The notes beneath the pieces were generated by a model, which worked only from the letters and a program-made list of their open reading frames with translations, was not told where the DNA came from and did not search any database. From an uncultured Chitinophaga sp. (lineage in GTDB: Bacteria > Bacteroidota > Bacteroidia > Chitinophagales > Chitinophagaceae), in NCBI RefSeq assembly GCF_946479755.1, contig NZ_CAMLHC010000013.1, forward strand, positions 62,001 through 126,000: 64,000 nucleotides of DNA. The letters are read 5' to 3'. Below, piece by piece: positions 1 through 8,772 of this stretch (position 1 is the first letter of the stretch; each line of letters begins with the position of its first letter). The translations under genes and the position numbers were made by a program.

Positions 1-617
1 CGTGTCGTTTTCCAGGGTTTTACGTATTGCAGTTGTTCGGGGTATTGTTTGGGATCTGCGGCGGCGGTGAAGGCTTCAGCGGCCAGCATGGCGGAGGCGG
101 TGTGATGCCCGTGGCCGGCGCGGCTGTCTGCCGGAAAGCGGCAGATGATCACATCCGGCTGGAATTTGCGGATCATCCATACCACGTCGCCGAGGATCTT
201 TTTCTTGTCCCAGATGGTGAAGGTTTCAGCAGGATTTTTGGAGAAGCCGAAGTCCTGCGCGCGGGTGAAGAACTGTTCAGCGCCATCGGTACGACGGGCA
301 GCCAGCAGCTCCTGTGTGCGGATAAGGCCCAGCAGTTCTGACTGTTCGTTACCGACGAGGTTCTGACCGCCATCACCGCGGGTGAGTGACAGGTAACCGG
401 TACGGTACAGTTTTTCTTTGGCCAGGTAGGCCAGCAAACGGGTGTTTTCATCATCAGGATGGGCTGCCAGGTACAACACGCTGCCCAGCGTGTCCAGCTT
501 TTTGAGTTGGAGCTTAATGTCGGCGGCATTCCAGACAGGCGACGGCTGCGCCATGGCAGGGACGCCGGCTGTCAGTGCGATCAGTAAAGCCAGTGCGGTG
601 CGGATTTTTAGAAACAT
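1..617 (-). CDS. PIG-L (LmbE-like) deacetylase family protein, C-terminus cut by window edge
   Basis: The minus frame from the ATG at 617 stays open to base 1, so only the first 205 codons are seen. The N-terminus is a signal peptide (MFLKIRTALALLIALTAG, then PAMAQ). The hallmark metal-binding motif AHPDDE follows near residue 54, with RGDGGQN downstream and a second metal-site motif, GHGHH, near residue 170. PIG-L/LmbE enzymes are zinc hydrolases that remove N-acetyl groups from sugar conjugates such as GlcNAc; the signal peptide puts this one outside the cytoplasm. It follows the SusC/SusD genes on the same strand but is separated from them by a terminator at 701-730. A role on amino sugars taken up by that system is inference. 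The rest of the gene lies outside the window. Confidence 0.85.
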   Translation of the reverse strand, partial: MFLKIRTALALLIALTAGVPAMAQPSPVWNAADIKLQLKKLDTLGSVLYLAAHPDDENTRLLAYLAKEKLYRTGYLSLTRGDGGQNLVGNEQSELLGLIRTQELLAARRTDGAEQFFTRAQDFGFSKNPAETFTIWDKKKILGDVVWMIRKFQPDVIICRFPADSRAGHGHHTASAMLAAEAFTAAADPKQYPEQLQYVKPWKTT

Positions 618-700
618 GTAGTCAAACGTGATTTACAGGTCGCCAAAAATAGGAATAAATTTATGCGGAGGAAACGTTTATTGGTTGAACGGTGAATAAA

Positions 701-730
701 TAAAAAAGGTCCCGGTGTGTAACCGGGACC
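701..730 (-). terminator. Intrinsic terminator after the susC/susD genes
   Basis: A 9-bp perfect stem (708-716 with 722-730) and 5-base loop are followed, on the minus strand, by a T-rich run (complement of 701-707). It lies 58 bases after the susD stop and should end the sigma-fecR-susC-susD transcript before the PIG-L gene. Confidence 0.8.
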
Positions 731-787
731 CTACAAGCAAAAACCAACCAGCTTGCAAAAACCAATTGTCAACAAAGGCGGTTTAGA

Positions 788-2233
788 TTAGTTGTATCCT
801 TCGTTTTGCTGGTGGCGTATGTTCGGATTGGCATCCAGCTCCCTTTGAGGGATGGGTAAGATTATTTTCGGACCGGGCAAAGCCACGGAGATGGTTCTGT
901 CACTAGCCAGGAATTTTACAAAGGGTGTCCCGGTGCGGGCAAGGTCAAAAAGCCGGTGCCCTTCGAAGGCAAGCTCTTTGCGTCTTTCCAGTGCGATGGC
1001 GTCCAGCAGCGCTTTTCCGCTTGCTGTTACCGGTGCAGTACCCGGATTGGCCCGCAATACGATATTGTTGAGCGCCTGCCGTGCGTCCCCGTCCCTGCCG
1101 AGGTGGCCCAGGGCTTCTGCCCGGATCAGGTACAACTCTGCCAGCCGCATCACCTTAATGCTTTCCGCAAAAGTGGTGACGTCTTTATACTTCGTGATGA
1201 TGTTGGCAGGATTCTCTCCTCCATTGCCTGCCCGCTTATCTCGTTTGATAAACCCAAGCCGGACATCTTTCTCATTGTATACGTTCCGCAGATCATCTGT
1301 TGCCAGCACGTCCCCGTAGGCCGACTGGTGGAACATGGCACTTAGTGCATCTGTACTGCGGTTGTCTACCGGTGTATTGATCACTTCAAAGATCGTTTCG
1401 CTGTTGCCCGCCTGGTTAAAATCGCTCACTGCTTTGTCTGTCAGCAACAGCTCGTATTTGCGGCTGCTGATAACCTGGCTGGCAGCGGCTTCCGCTCCTT
1501 CCCAATCACCTTTATAGAGCAGCACCCTGGCCAGCAGGGCTTTGGCGCTGTAGCCGTTGATCCGTCCTGAACTGAAGGCGGTGCTTCTGCTGTCACCAAA
1601 CAGGCGGATAGACTGGCGGAGGTCCCGGATGATCTGCGCATAGGTGTCTTTTACACTGCTGCGGGACGGGGACTGTACCACTTCCACATCGGTGAAGAGG
1701 GCCAGCGGTATGCCCATATGCGATGCGTCGGGCGTGTAGTTGTAGGCCTGGGCATACAACCGGGCGATATCGAAAAACACCAGTCCGCGCAGGGCGTAGG
1801 CTTCGGCTACGATCTGCATGGCTTCCGTGCTGTCGGCGGCAGAAGGCGCCAGCGCTACGGCCGGTCCCTTCTGTATAACCATGTTGGCATTGGCTACCAC
1901 GGCGTAGAGCTGGTTCCAGGTATCTGTGATGTACGTGTCGTTCGCCGTCACAATGTACTGGTCCAGATTACGGTACCTGTTACTGTTGAGAACACTGATG
2001 TATTCATTATCTCCCCGCAGGTCGGGCAACAGTAACATGGTACGTCCGTAATAGTTTTCATTTTGCATCAGTGAATACACCCCGTTAATGGCGGCGCGAA
2101 GGCCTGCCAGATCTTTAATAGCATGGCGTGTTTCCGTTGCTGCCGCAGGGTCCTGGTTGAGGAAGTCCTTACTGCAACCGGTAACCAGTGCAGTAACCAA
2201 AACCCAGGCAATATGTTTATATCGTTGCAACAT
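788..2233 (-). CDS. SusD/RagB family nutrient-binding outer membrane lipoprotein
   Basis: This 481-residue protein starts with a lipoprotein signal whose lipobox ends LVTGC, followed by SKDFLNQDP, the usual start of mature SusD proteins. The middle shows the alternating helices expected of the TPR-like SusD fold (for example AYALRGLVFFDIARLYAQAY), and the C-terminus has the family motif RRKELAFEGHRLFDLAR. SusD proteins sit on the cell surface as lids over a SusC channel and bind its substrate. The gene starts five bases after the susC stop, so the two are certainly co-transcribed. The ligand cannot be read from the sequence; no glycosidase is adjacent, and the only nearby enzyme is the PIG-L deacetylase. 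Confidence 0.93.
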   Translation of the reverse strand: MLQRYKHIAWVLVTALVTGCSKDFLNQDPAAATETRHAIKDLAGLRAAINGVYSLMQNENYYGRTMLLLPDLRGDNEYISVLNSNRYRNLDQYIVTANDTYITDTWNQLYAVVANANMVIQKGPAVALAPSAADSTEAMQIVAEAYALRGLVFFDIARLYAQAYNYTPDASHMGIPLALFTDVEVVQSPSRSSVKDTYAQIIRDLRQSIRLFGDSRSTAFSSGRINGYSAKALLARVLLYKGDWEGAEAAASQVISSRKYELLLTDKAVSDFNQAGNSETIFEVINTPVDNRSTDALSAMFHQSAYGDVLATDDLRNVYNEKDVRLGFIKRDKRAGNGGENPANIITKYKDVTTFAESIKVMRLAELYLIRAEALGHLGRDGDARQALNNIVLRANPGTAPVTASGKALLDAIALERRKELAFEGHRLFDLARTGTPFVKFLASDRTISVALPGPKIILPIPQRELDANPNIRHQQNEGYN

Positions 2234-2238
2234 GCGTG

Positions 2239-5200
2239 TTAAAAGTTGACGTCTACTCCAACGAGAAAGGTTTTAAATATCGGTGGCCGTTGATCGTAGT
2301 CACCGGTGACAGGTACTTCGGGGTCCATGGTCAGCTGTCCGTCTTTTACGAAAGTCCATAGATTATTCCCTCTGAAGTATATGCGTGCTTCGCTCAGCCT
2401 GGCTTTGGACAACCACCCTTTCGGCAGGTTATACGCCAGCAGCAGGTCTCTCAGGCGAACAAAGCTGCCGTCGTAGAGGAAGCGCGAAGAGACCTGGTTG
2501 CTGAGGCCTGTCTGCGTGCCGCCGTATACGACTTTCGGGATGTTGGTCACGTCTCCCGGTTGCTGCCAGCGGTGTTCATAGATCCGCCGCGAGAGTTTGG
2601 AGGTAGCGCCAAAACCACCGCTGCCGTCCGATTCTGTAAATGCGCCCCAGTTGTCAAACACCAGGTTACCCCAGTTATAAAAGAACTGGAAGCTGAGCTC
2701 AAAACCTTTGTAGGCGAAATAGTTGGTCACGCCTCCGTAGAATTTGGGAAGGGCGCTTCCCTGGTTAAAACGTTGCGCTTCGCCGTACACCTTTGTGGTA
2801 GCCGTTTTAGTGGCGTTGGTATACCAGCGTGCCTCTCCTGTCTGCGGATCGGCGCCGGCGTAACCCACCAGGTAAAACTGGTAGAAATCGCTGCCGACCT
2901 CTCTTTTATAGATGCTGGTCATCGGGTTGTCCAGCCGGGTAATAGTGTTCTTTAAGGTAGAGAAGTTAAAGTCCGTGCGCCATGAGAACGCTGCCGGGTT
3001 GTCCGGCAGTATATTACGCGTACTGAGTGTCACCTCCCATCCGCTGTTACGCATCTCGCCGTTATTGCGGAACACGGTAGTGATCCCGTTGGTGGACGAC
3101 ACTGGTACATTCAGCAGCAGGCGGGAGGTAACCCGGTTATAATATTCAACGGTGCCGGATATACGATTTTTTAGTACCGCGAAATCGACGCCTGCGTTGA
3201 AGGGTTTATTCTGCTCCCATGTAAGATAGGGATTGGGGTATTGTCCTAACACATACCCCGGTTTCCCCTCATAATCATTGGCCGGATTGTACAGCGACAA
3301 AGAGGCGTAATTATCAATAGCCTGGTTCCCGTTGCTGCCGTAGCTAGCACGTAACTTTAATTCGTTGATGCCGGGAATATCGTGCATGAAGCTTTCCTTG
3401 TAGATATTCCAGGCGATGCCGACAGACCAGAAATTGGCGCCGCGTTTCTGCGCGCCAAACCGGGAGGATGCATCCCTTCTGATGGAGCCGGAGAGGTAAT
3501 ATTTTTGCTGATAGTCGTATCCTGCGTTGAGGAAAACGCCTGTCAGAGAGTTGGCGACGTTGACCGAACTAATGGATTCGGGCTTGGAGGCATCGGCGAG
3601 TTCGCTTTTGCCGGGCAGGAAGTTGGTGGCGGAAGCGGTGTTGCCGGTATTACCGGTGCTTTGCGCTTCAAATCCTGCAAAGGTGTTGAGGCCATGCTGG
3701 CCCCAGCGGTGCTGGTACCGCAGAATACTGGTGGATACCCAGTTGTTCCACAGATTATTGTTGACATAAGCCCTGCCATTGGTATTTCTGCCGTCGCCAA
3801 AAGCGGGCGGATAGAAAGAGTGGCTGCGGGCATAATTCAGATCGAGACTGATCTTGGATTCGAGCGACAGGTCGCCGGTGATATTGTATTTAGCGCCTGC
3901 GCCGGCCAGCAGTCCGTAGATGGAGCCGGTCCGGGTTACGTCCGTGAGCACCGCGATCGGATTGAAACTATTGTTATAACTGAAATCGTACGAGCCGTCC
4001 GGGTTGTAGACTTTCAGCCAGGGCTGCATACGGGCGAGTGAGCGGACCGGGTTAGCCAGTAGTCCCACATCCCCTACCGCATTGGCTTTCTGGTATACCA
4101 GCGACAGGTTGACATTAAAAGAGAGCCTGTCGGTAGCCTGGTTGCTCAGATTGAGTTTTCCGGTCATCCGCTGGTAGTCGACCCCGCGGAGTGCGGATTT
4201 GGAATCATAAAAACCGCCGGACACATAAAACCGTGTTTTGTCTGTACCGCCGGCAGCGGAGAGGTTTGCCTGTGTATAGCTGCCGGAGCGCGTCAGTAAC
4301 TTTATCCAGTCTGTATTGACGGTGCTATCGATGCCACGGGCCTGTAGTTCCCGTATAAAACCGGCTTCCCCGGTGCCATCGTTTTTGTTGTACCATCCTT
4401 CCCGCAGCAGCTCCATCATCTCGCGATTGTTGAGCGGATAATTGCTTTTGGGGATAGTAAGGGTGTTCACGCCCTGCTGTGCGCTGAGGCTGATCCGCGT
4501 GCGTCCGGGGCTGCCGGATTTGGTGGTGATGAGGATCACCCCGTTGGCGGCACGGGAACCGTAGATAGAGGCTGCCGCAGCATCTTTAAGCACAGAGATG
4601 GACGCGATATCAGCGCTGTTGATACCGGCTAATGAATTCACATTAAAATCGGTGAGGTCATCTGTCACTACCGGTACACCGTCCACTACATATAGCGGGG
4701 TGCTGCCGGCAGTGATAGAGCCTATGCCACGGATACGGATGCTGGGCACCGATCCGGGCTGACCGGAACCATTCAAAGATTGAAGTCCCGGGACATTTCC
4801 CTGTAAACTTTCCTGGAAGCTGCTACGGGGGGCTTTGTCATACAAGGCCGAATTAACCATAACAGCTGAACCTGTCAAAGAACCTTTTGTTTGAACGCCA
4901 TAAGCCACTACCACTACTTCATTCAGTCCCCTGGCGTCGTCCTTCAGGACGATATTCAACATCGATCTGTGACCGATCGCTATTTTCTGTTCTTCATAAC
5001 CGATAAAAGAGCAAACCAGTGTGCCCGTTGGAGGGGCCATCATCCGGAACTGCCCGTCAGTGCCGGTGGTTGCGCCTTTATTGACGCCGGCAATCCGGAT
5101 GCTTACCCCTGGCAGCGGGTGACCGGTCATATCGGTCACCTGGCCGCTGACGACGATATCCGGGATAGCTGCCTGCGTACCGGGTACGATGGCAATAAGG

Positions 5201-5478
5201 CCATCGGTCAGCGGTTTGTAAGTGAGCCCTGTTCCCTGCAATAGCTGCCGGAGGGCTTCCTCTGCTGGTTCCTCTTTCAAGTCAATAGAAACCCGGACAT
5301 GCGCGGGTATCAGATCGTTGCGGTATACGAAACGATAACTACTTTTTTTCTCTATCAATTTTAACAGGCGTGTCAGCGGCATCTGATCTGCTTTCACCGA
5401 TATCCGCTCACTTTGACCAAACACGCGGCCTGTTATATGCAAAGAGGTAATCAGAATAATAAAGGACACCAGTTTCAT
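2239..5478 (-). CDS. SusC/RagA family TonB-dependent receptor with STN signalling domain
   Basis: I chose the ATG at 5478 (MKLVSFIILITSLHITG), which begins a good signal peptide; the frame is open 29 codons further upstream. The protein has about 1079 residues. In order: signal peptide; an STN domain (roughly residues 25-100) of the kind that passes signals to a FecR partner; a carboxypeptidase-like beta-sandwich (VSGQVTDMTGHPLPGVSIRI); a plug domain with the SusC motif ISVLKDAAAASIYGSRAANG; and a long beta-barrel ending in VDVNF with a terminal aromatic residue. It imports a substrate delivered by the SusD partner, using TonB energy. The STN domain and the fecR and sigma genes just upstream imply that substrate binding turns on the operon itself. 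Confidence 0.95.
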   Translation of the reverse strand: MKLVSFIILITSLHITGRVFGQSERISVKADQMPLTRLLKLIEKKSSYRFVYRNDLIPAHVRVSIDLKEEPAEEALRQLLQGTGLTYKPLTDGLIAIVPGTQAAIPDIVVSGQVTDMTGHPLPGVSIRIAGVNKGATTGTDGQFRMMAPPTGTLVCSFIGYEEQKIAIGHRSMLNIVLKDDARGLNEVVVVAYGVQTKGSLTGSAVMVNSALYDKAPRSSFQESLQGNVPGLQSLNGSGQPGSVPSIRIRGIGSITAGSTPLYVVDGVPVVTDDLTDFNVNSLAGINSADIASISVLKDAAAASIYGSRAANGVILITTKSGSPGRTRISLSAQQGVNTLTIPKSNYPLNNREMMELLREGWYNKNDGTGEAGFIRELQARGIDSTVNTDWIKLLTRSGSYTQANLSAAGGTDKTRFYVSGGFYDSKSALRGVDYQRMTGKLNLSNQATDRLSFNVNLSLVYQKANAVGDVGLLANPVRSLARMQPWLKVYNPDGSYDFSYNNSFNPIAVLTDVTRTGSIYGLLAGAGAKYNITGDLSLESKISLDLNYARSHSFYPPAFGDGRNTNGRAYVNNNLWNNWVSTSILRYQHRWGQHGLNTFAGFEAQSTGNTGNTASATNFLPGKSELADASKPESISSVNVANSLTGVFLNAGYDYQQKYYLSGSIRRDASSRFGAQKRGANFWSVGIAWNIYKESFMHDIPGINELKLRASYGSNGNQAIDNYASLSLYNPANDYEGKPGYVLGQYPNPYLTWEQNKPFNAGVDFAVLKNRISGTVEYYNRVTSRLLLNVPVSSTNGITTVFRNNGEMRNSGWEVTLSTRNILPDNPAAFSWRTDFNFSTLKNTITRLDNPMTSIYKREVGSDFYQFYLVGYAGADPQTGEARWYTNATKTATTKVYGEAQRFNQGSALPKFYGGVTNYFAYKGFELSFQFFYNWGNLVFDNWGAFTESDGSGGFGATSKLSRRIYEHRWQQPGDVTNIPKVVYGGTQTGLSNQVSSRFLYDGSFVRLRDLLLAYNLPKGWLSKARLSEARIYFRGNNLWTFVKDGQLTMDPEVPVTGDYDQRPPIFKTFLVGVDVNF

Positions 5479-5698
5479 TAGCAGTACAACATTTTCCTTA
5501 TGTATGTGCAAAAGGATGACAAAATGTATGTTTTTTTTGCATACATTTAGGTTGTTAAAGGTCAATAAAACGACGACAGTACTACATTGCCAAGTGAAGC
5601 TACCTGCCGTTGGATCTGAACTGAAGGGTAAATGTTTGCAGCATTTGCCCTTTTTTTATGCCAATGGTATCTTTTCTCTTTTGTCAGACATAATTGTG

Positions 5699-6754
5699 CT
5701 ACTGGTTGATAAATACCTCGTTGCCTTTTATCTCGCAACGGAAAGATGATGTAACCTTCAGCGCCTCCAGAATCTGGGGGAGTGATTCATTTTTGAAGGT
5801 ACCTGTAAACCGGTATGCCTTCAGTTTTTTATCCGTCAGATAAACTTTCACGCCAAACCAGCGTTCCATTTTCAATGCTACGGATCCAAAGCTTTCGTTG
5901 TCAAAAACCAGGACGTTGTCGCACCAGGCGGTTTCATTGATCAGGTCGTTCTGCCCGTTCACTTTCACCTGTTCCACGCTGTAACCCAGTGAGGGTCTGG
6001 CATTGCCATCCTGTGTATGTCTGATAATAAATTTCTGATTGGGTTGCAGCTGTACGCGGCGCTCCCGGTCGTTGGCCGGCACTACTTCCACTGATCCGGA
6101 GATCAGGGATGTTTCCGTTTGTTCTTCATTAGGATACGCTTTCACATTAAAAGCAGTACCCAGTACATTGACCGCCAGGCGGTCGGTTTTCACCACAAAC
6201 GGGTTTTCAGCGTCTTTAGCCACTTTAAAGTAAGCTTCCCCGGAGAGGTACACTTCCCTTTTCTGCTGCGTGTTCATATCGCGCTGATAGGTGATGCGGC
6301 TGCCGCCGTTGAGCCATACTTCCGTGCCGTCCGGTAAGGTGGCGCGTGACCGGGAACCGTTCCGGGTCTGAATCTCCGCCATTTCCGCCGGCGCAGTATG
6401 CGTGGTCTTGCTGTTGAGCAGGAAAAGACAATAACCGCCCAGCAATACCACCAGGGAGGACAAGGTTATCAGTACGGCTGCCCTGCCTTTCCGGTGACGG
6501 ACGTTGTTTTCCGCCGGCTGTTCCGCCGCAGCCAGGTCGTTACCGATGCGAAGCAGGTGCTTTTCCAGCGCCAGTTCCGTTTTTTCCGCCCATGCCGGCG
6601 TTGCCTCGGGTACAGGCATGTTGCTGAGCACCGACACCTGGTACCGCAGTTCCGGATATTGCACCAACAGCTCCTCCAGCTCGCGCAATTCAGCCATAGA
6701 GGCTTCGCCCGATACCTTTCTTCCCAGCAATAACCAAATTCTTTCCTGTTCCAT
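5699..6754 (-). CDS. FecR family anti-sigma factor
   Basis: The 351-residue protein has an N-terminal cytoplasmic part (about 1-90), one membrane segment (AVLITLSSLVVLLGGYCLFL), then a periplasmic FecR domain with the typical motifs LPDGTEVWLNGGSRITY, GEAYFKVAKD and LGTAFNVKAY, and a C-terminal secretin-like part (YRFTGTFKNESLPQILEALK). FecR proteins hold an ECF sigma factor inactive, or activate it, until the STN domain of a loaded receptor touches their periplasmic part. It lies between the sigma gene (90 bases upstream) and the susC gene (220 bases downstream from its stop), so its partners are clear. Confidence 0.93.
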   Translation of the reverse strand: MEQERIWLLLGRKVSGEASMAELRELEELLVQYPELRYQVSVLSNMPVPEATPAWAEKTELALEKHLLRIGNDLAAAEQPAENNVRHRKGRAAVLITLSSLVVLLGGYCLFLLNSKTTHTAPAEMAEIQTRNGSRSRATLPDGTEVWLNGGSRITYQRDMNTQQKREVYLSGEAYFKVAKDAENPFVVKTDRLAVNVLGTAFNVKAYPNEEQTETSLISGSVEVVPANDRERRVQLQPNQKFIIRHTQDGNARPSLGYSVEQVKVNGQNDLINETAWCDNVLVFDNESFGSVALKMERWFGVKVYLTDKKLKAYRFTGTFKNESLPQILEALKVTSSFRCEIKGNEVFINQ

Positions 6755-6843
6755 GTCGTTGATGCAAAAGCATGATTGTAATAGAAGGACATGCAGATTT
6801 CCAAAATCTACTATTCCCTCATGAAATTTTTTTTAATTTTTTT

Positions 6844-7443
6844 TTAGCGGGAGAAATGAAGGTGGATGACTTCACTGATTTTCTTCAGCGCCTGCGCCAT
6901 ATGTACGTCGATGGTGTTCACGGAAATGTCCAGTATCTGGGCTACTTCCTTGTATTTCAGTCCGTCCTCCCGGATCAGTTTAAAGATCATTTTCCTTTTG
7001 GGAGGAAGCTGGTTAATGGCCGCTTCTATCCTTTTGACCATTTCCCCGGAGATAAATATCTGTTCCGGCGTGGCATAACCGCCGCTGATGTCCACTTCCA
7101 GTTCATCGAGACTAAAATGCTGGGTCCTGGCGGCGCGGGTGAGGTAGTTCAGGGAGATATTTTTGGCGGAGACGTACAGGTAAACTTTAATATTCTGCAC
7201 TTGTAGCAGCCGTTCCCGGTTTCTCCATATGTTCATAAATACATCGGAGGCTACTTCTTCGGCCGACTCCCATGATTTGACGATCGAGAAGGCAAACTGG
7301 CTGAGGGGTTTATAGAACAAGCGGAACAGGGCCTTGTAGGCCTGTTCGTCGCCCAGCGACGCAATGCGTTCCACCAGCAATTGTATATTCGCTTCCTCCC
7401 TCAATTTGGATGGCCGGTTATTTTCAGGTTGATTGAAATACAA
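6844..7443 (-). CDS. ECF RNA polymerase sigma factor
   Basis: About 199 residues if the TTG at 7443 is the start; no in-frame ATG is available near the N-terminus, so the exact start is uncertain. Region 2 (ALFRLFYKPLSQFAFSIV, then EEVASDVFMNIW) and region 4 (INQLPPKRKMIFKLI, then YKEVAQILDISVNTIDVHM) are both present, as expected of a sigma-70 family ECF factor of the Bacteroidota FecI-like type. It should direct transcription of the susC/susD genes downstream under control of the adjacent FecR. The gene begins 34 bases after the stop of the DUF486 gene on the same strand, so some read-through from the upstream toxin-antitoxin-like set is possible. Confidence 0.92.
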   Translation of the reverse strand: MYFNQPENNRPSKLREEANIQLLVERIASLGDEQAYKALFRLFYKPLSQFAFSIVKSWESAEEVASDVFMNIWRNRERLLQVQNIKVYLYVSAKNISLNYLTRAARTQHFSLDELEVDISGGYATPEQIFISGEMVKRIEAAINQLPPKRKMIFKLIREDGLKYKEVAQILDISVNTIDVHMAQALKKISEVIHLHFSR

Positions 7444-7477
7444 TGGCTAAAGATAATCAGGAATCGCGAAAATCCAG

Positions 7478-7807
7478 CTACTTTTTAAACATAAAATACA
7501 CGGCGCCGATCAGAAAAGCAAAAGAGACCAGGTAATTCCAGCGGAGGGGTTCCTTCAGGAAGAACACGGCGAAAACGCTGAAAACGGTGAGGGTGATCAC
7601 TTCCTGTATGGTTTTAAGCTGGAAGCCGCTGAAACCCTCCTGGGCGCCCAACCGGTTGGCCGGCACCATAAAACAATATTCAAAGAAAGCGATGCCCCAG
7701 CTGATCAGAATTACCTTCCACAGGGCTGTATCCTGGTGTTTGAGGTGCCCATACCAGGCGAAAGTCATAAAGGTGTTGGAAATAAGTAGCAGGATGACCG
7801 TGCGCAT
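7478..7807 (-). CDS. DUF486 (DMT-like) small membrane protein
   Basis: The 109-residue protein has four hydrophobic segments and the family-typical pieces FMTFAWYGHLKH, FEYCFMVPANRLG and FQLKTIQEVITLTVFSVFAV. DUF486 proteins are small four-helix inner membrane proteins related to the drug/metabolite transporter superfamily; their substrate is unknown. It starts three bases after the stop of the SecB-like gene, so the two are likely translated from one message. Whether that pairing is functional or accidental is open. Confidence 0.85.
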   Translation of the reverse strand: MRTVILLLISNTFMTFAWYGHLKHQDTALWKVILISWGIAFFEYCFMVPANRLGAQEGFSGFQLKTIQEVITLTVFSVFAVFFLKEPLRWNYLVSFAFLIGAVYFMFKK

Positions 7808-7810
7808 AAA

Positions 7811-8266
7811 CTAGCTGTTAAGTTTTTTTTCTTCTGTGAGGGAGCCCGGTGAGATCAGCGGTAACACCGCATGATGCAGGAAAGTACCTCTGAAAGTGGC
7901 GAACATAACGCCTCTCGCGGTGGAGAGTGCGGTACTGTGCAATGTTTCGACAAGATCATCCGGCATATCCGGTTGACCGGCCGCGTTGAGCCTTACCACG
8001 TCCGCAAAGTTACTCATAGTAAAAGTGCAGTTGATGGTGAGGCTTCCCAGTTGACTGGCAATATTTTCATGGTGCACACCGATGGTCACTATCACCAGTA
8101 CCTGGCTTTTTTCATCGTCTGCTTTACTGGTGATGTGCACATCAAAATGAAAGCTTTCGAATGGCGGATGGTCTCCCGGGTAGTGCAGGGAGCTGTCCAG
8201 CAGGTCTATCGATAGCAGGACCAGGTGCTGCGGTCCTGTTTTTGCCGGTGAAGATCGTTTAGTCAT
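7811..8266 (-). CDS. SecB-like chaperone, probable third member of a toxin-antitoxin-chaperone module
   Basis: This 151-residue protein has the layout of SecB: several beta-strands (FHFDVHITSKA, QVLVIVTIGVHHE, LTINCTFTMSNFADVV) followed by a helix and the segment TARGVMFATFRGTFLHHAVL then PLISPGSL. That end is the counterpart of the SecB segment that runs from the conserved ARE helix to the proline-rich tail. SecB chaperones bind unfolded proteins; solitary SecB-like proteins beside toxin-antitoxin genes (as Rv1957 in Mycobacterium tuberculosis) protect the antitoxin from degradation. Here the gene follows an XRE antitoxin-like and a RelE/HigB-like gene on the same strand, 104 bases after the antitoxin stop. 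The assignment rests on pattern and context, not on a search. Confidence 0.62.
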   Translation of the reverse strand: MTKRSSPAKTGPQHLVLLSIDLLDSSLHYPGDHPPFESFHFDVHITSKADDEKSQVLVIVTIGVHHENIASQLGSLTINCTFTMSNFADVVRLNAAGQPDMPDDLVETLHSTALSTARGVMFATFRGTFLHHAVLPLISPGSLTEEKKLNS

Positions 8267-8370
8267 GAGCGTAAATTGGCAATAAATTCGGATAATGCCC
8301 TTCTTCCCTTTCAGGTGGTTCCGTTAAAATGGTACTGTATGGCAGCAAACATCCGCCACGATCGGCCTTG

Positions 8371-8763
8371 TCAGCGAATGTTTGTCACCGGTGAAAATGA
8401 AATACTGTCTTTCGGGATGTTCCCGGAGCGGACGGTCAGCCGCACGTCCCTGACTACGCGGGGTTGTGCCGGCGAAAAGAAAGTCGCCACCGGTACTTCC
8501 AGCGCAATGGCAATTTCAGACAGCGTGTCGAGGGTAAAGTTATGGGTGCCGCTCAGCCAGCGCGATATCTCAGAGGGGTTTTTGCCCATCCGGGCGGCCA
8601 GCTCCTTATTGGACATATGCCGGCTGTCCATGATGCCTGCGATGCGGCCTGCCAGCGCAAAGCGGGTTTCCACCTGAAGGCCTTCCAGCGGTGTGATGCT
8701 GGCCATCACATCAGCAATAATTTTACTGCTGTATTTCCTGGCGCCGTGATGTTTGTTTTCCAT
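8371..8763 (-). CDS. XRE-family helix-turn-helix antitoxin (HigA-like)
   Basis: The 130-residue protein has a central lambda-repressor type HTH (about residues 40-92: LAGRIAGIMDSRHMSNKELA, then ARMGKNPSEISRWLSGTHNF and TLDTLSEIAIALEVPV). The N-terminal 40 residues resemble the start of Bacteroidota HigA-like antitoxins (SSKIIADVMASITPLEG). The C-terminal tail of about 35 residues after the HTH is rich in hydrophobic and basic residues and could be the chaperone-addiction segment seen in antitoxins of three-part modules. It begins ten bases after the stop of the toxin-like gene. It should bind both the toxin and its own promoter region. Confidence 0.82.
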   Translation of the reverse strand: MENKHHGARKYSSKIIADVMASITPLEGLQVETRFALAGRIAGIMDSRHMSNKELAARMGKNPSEISRWLSGTHNFTLDTLSEIAIALEVPVATFFSPAQPRVVRDVRLTVRSGNIPKDSISFSPVTNIR

Positions 8764-8772
8764 TTGTTCTGA

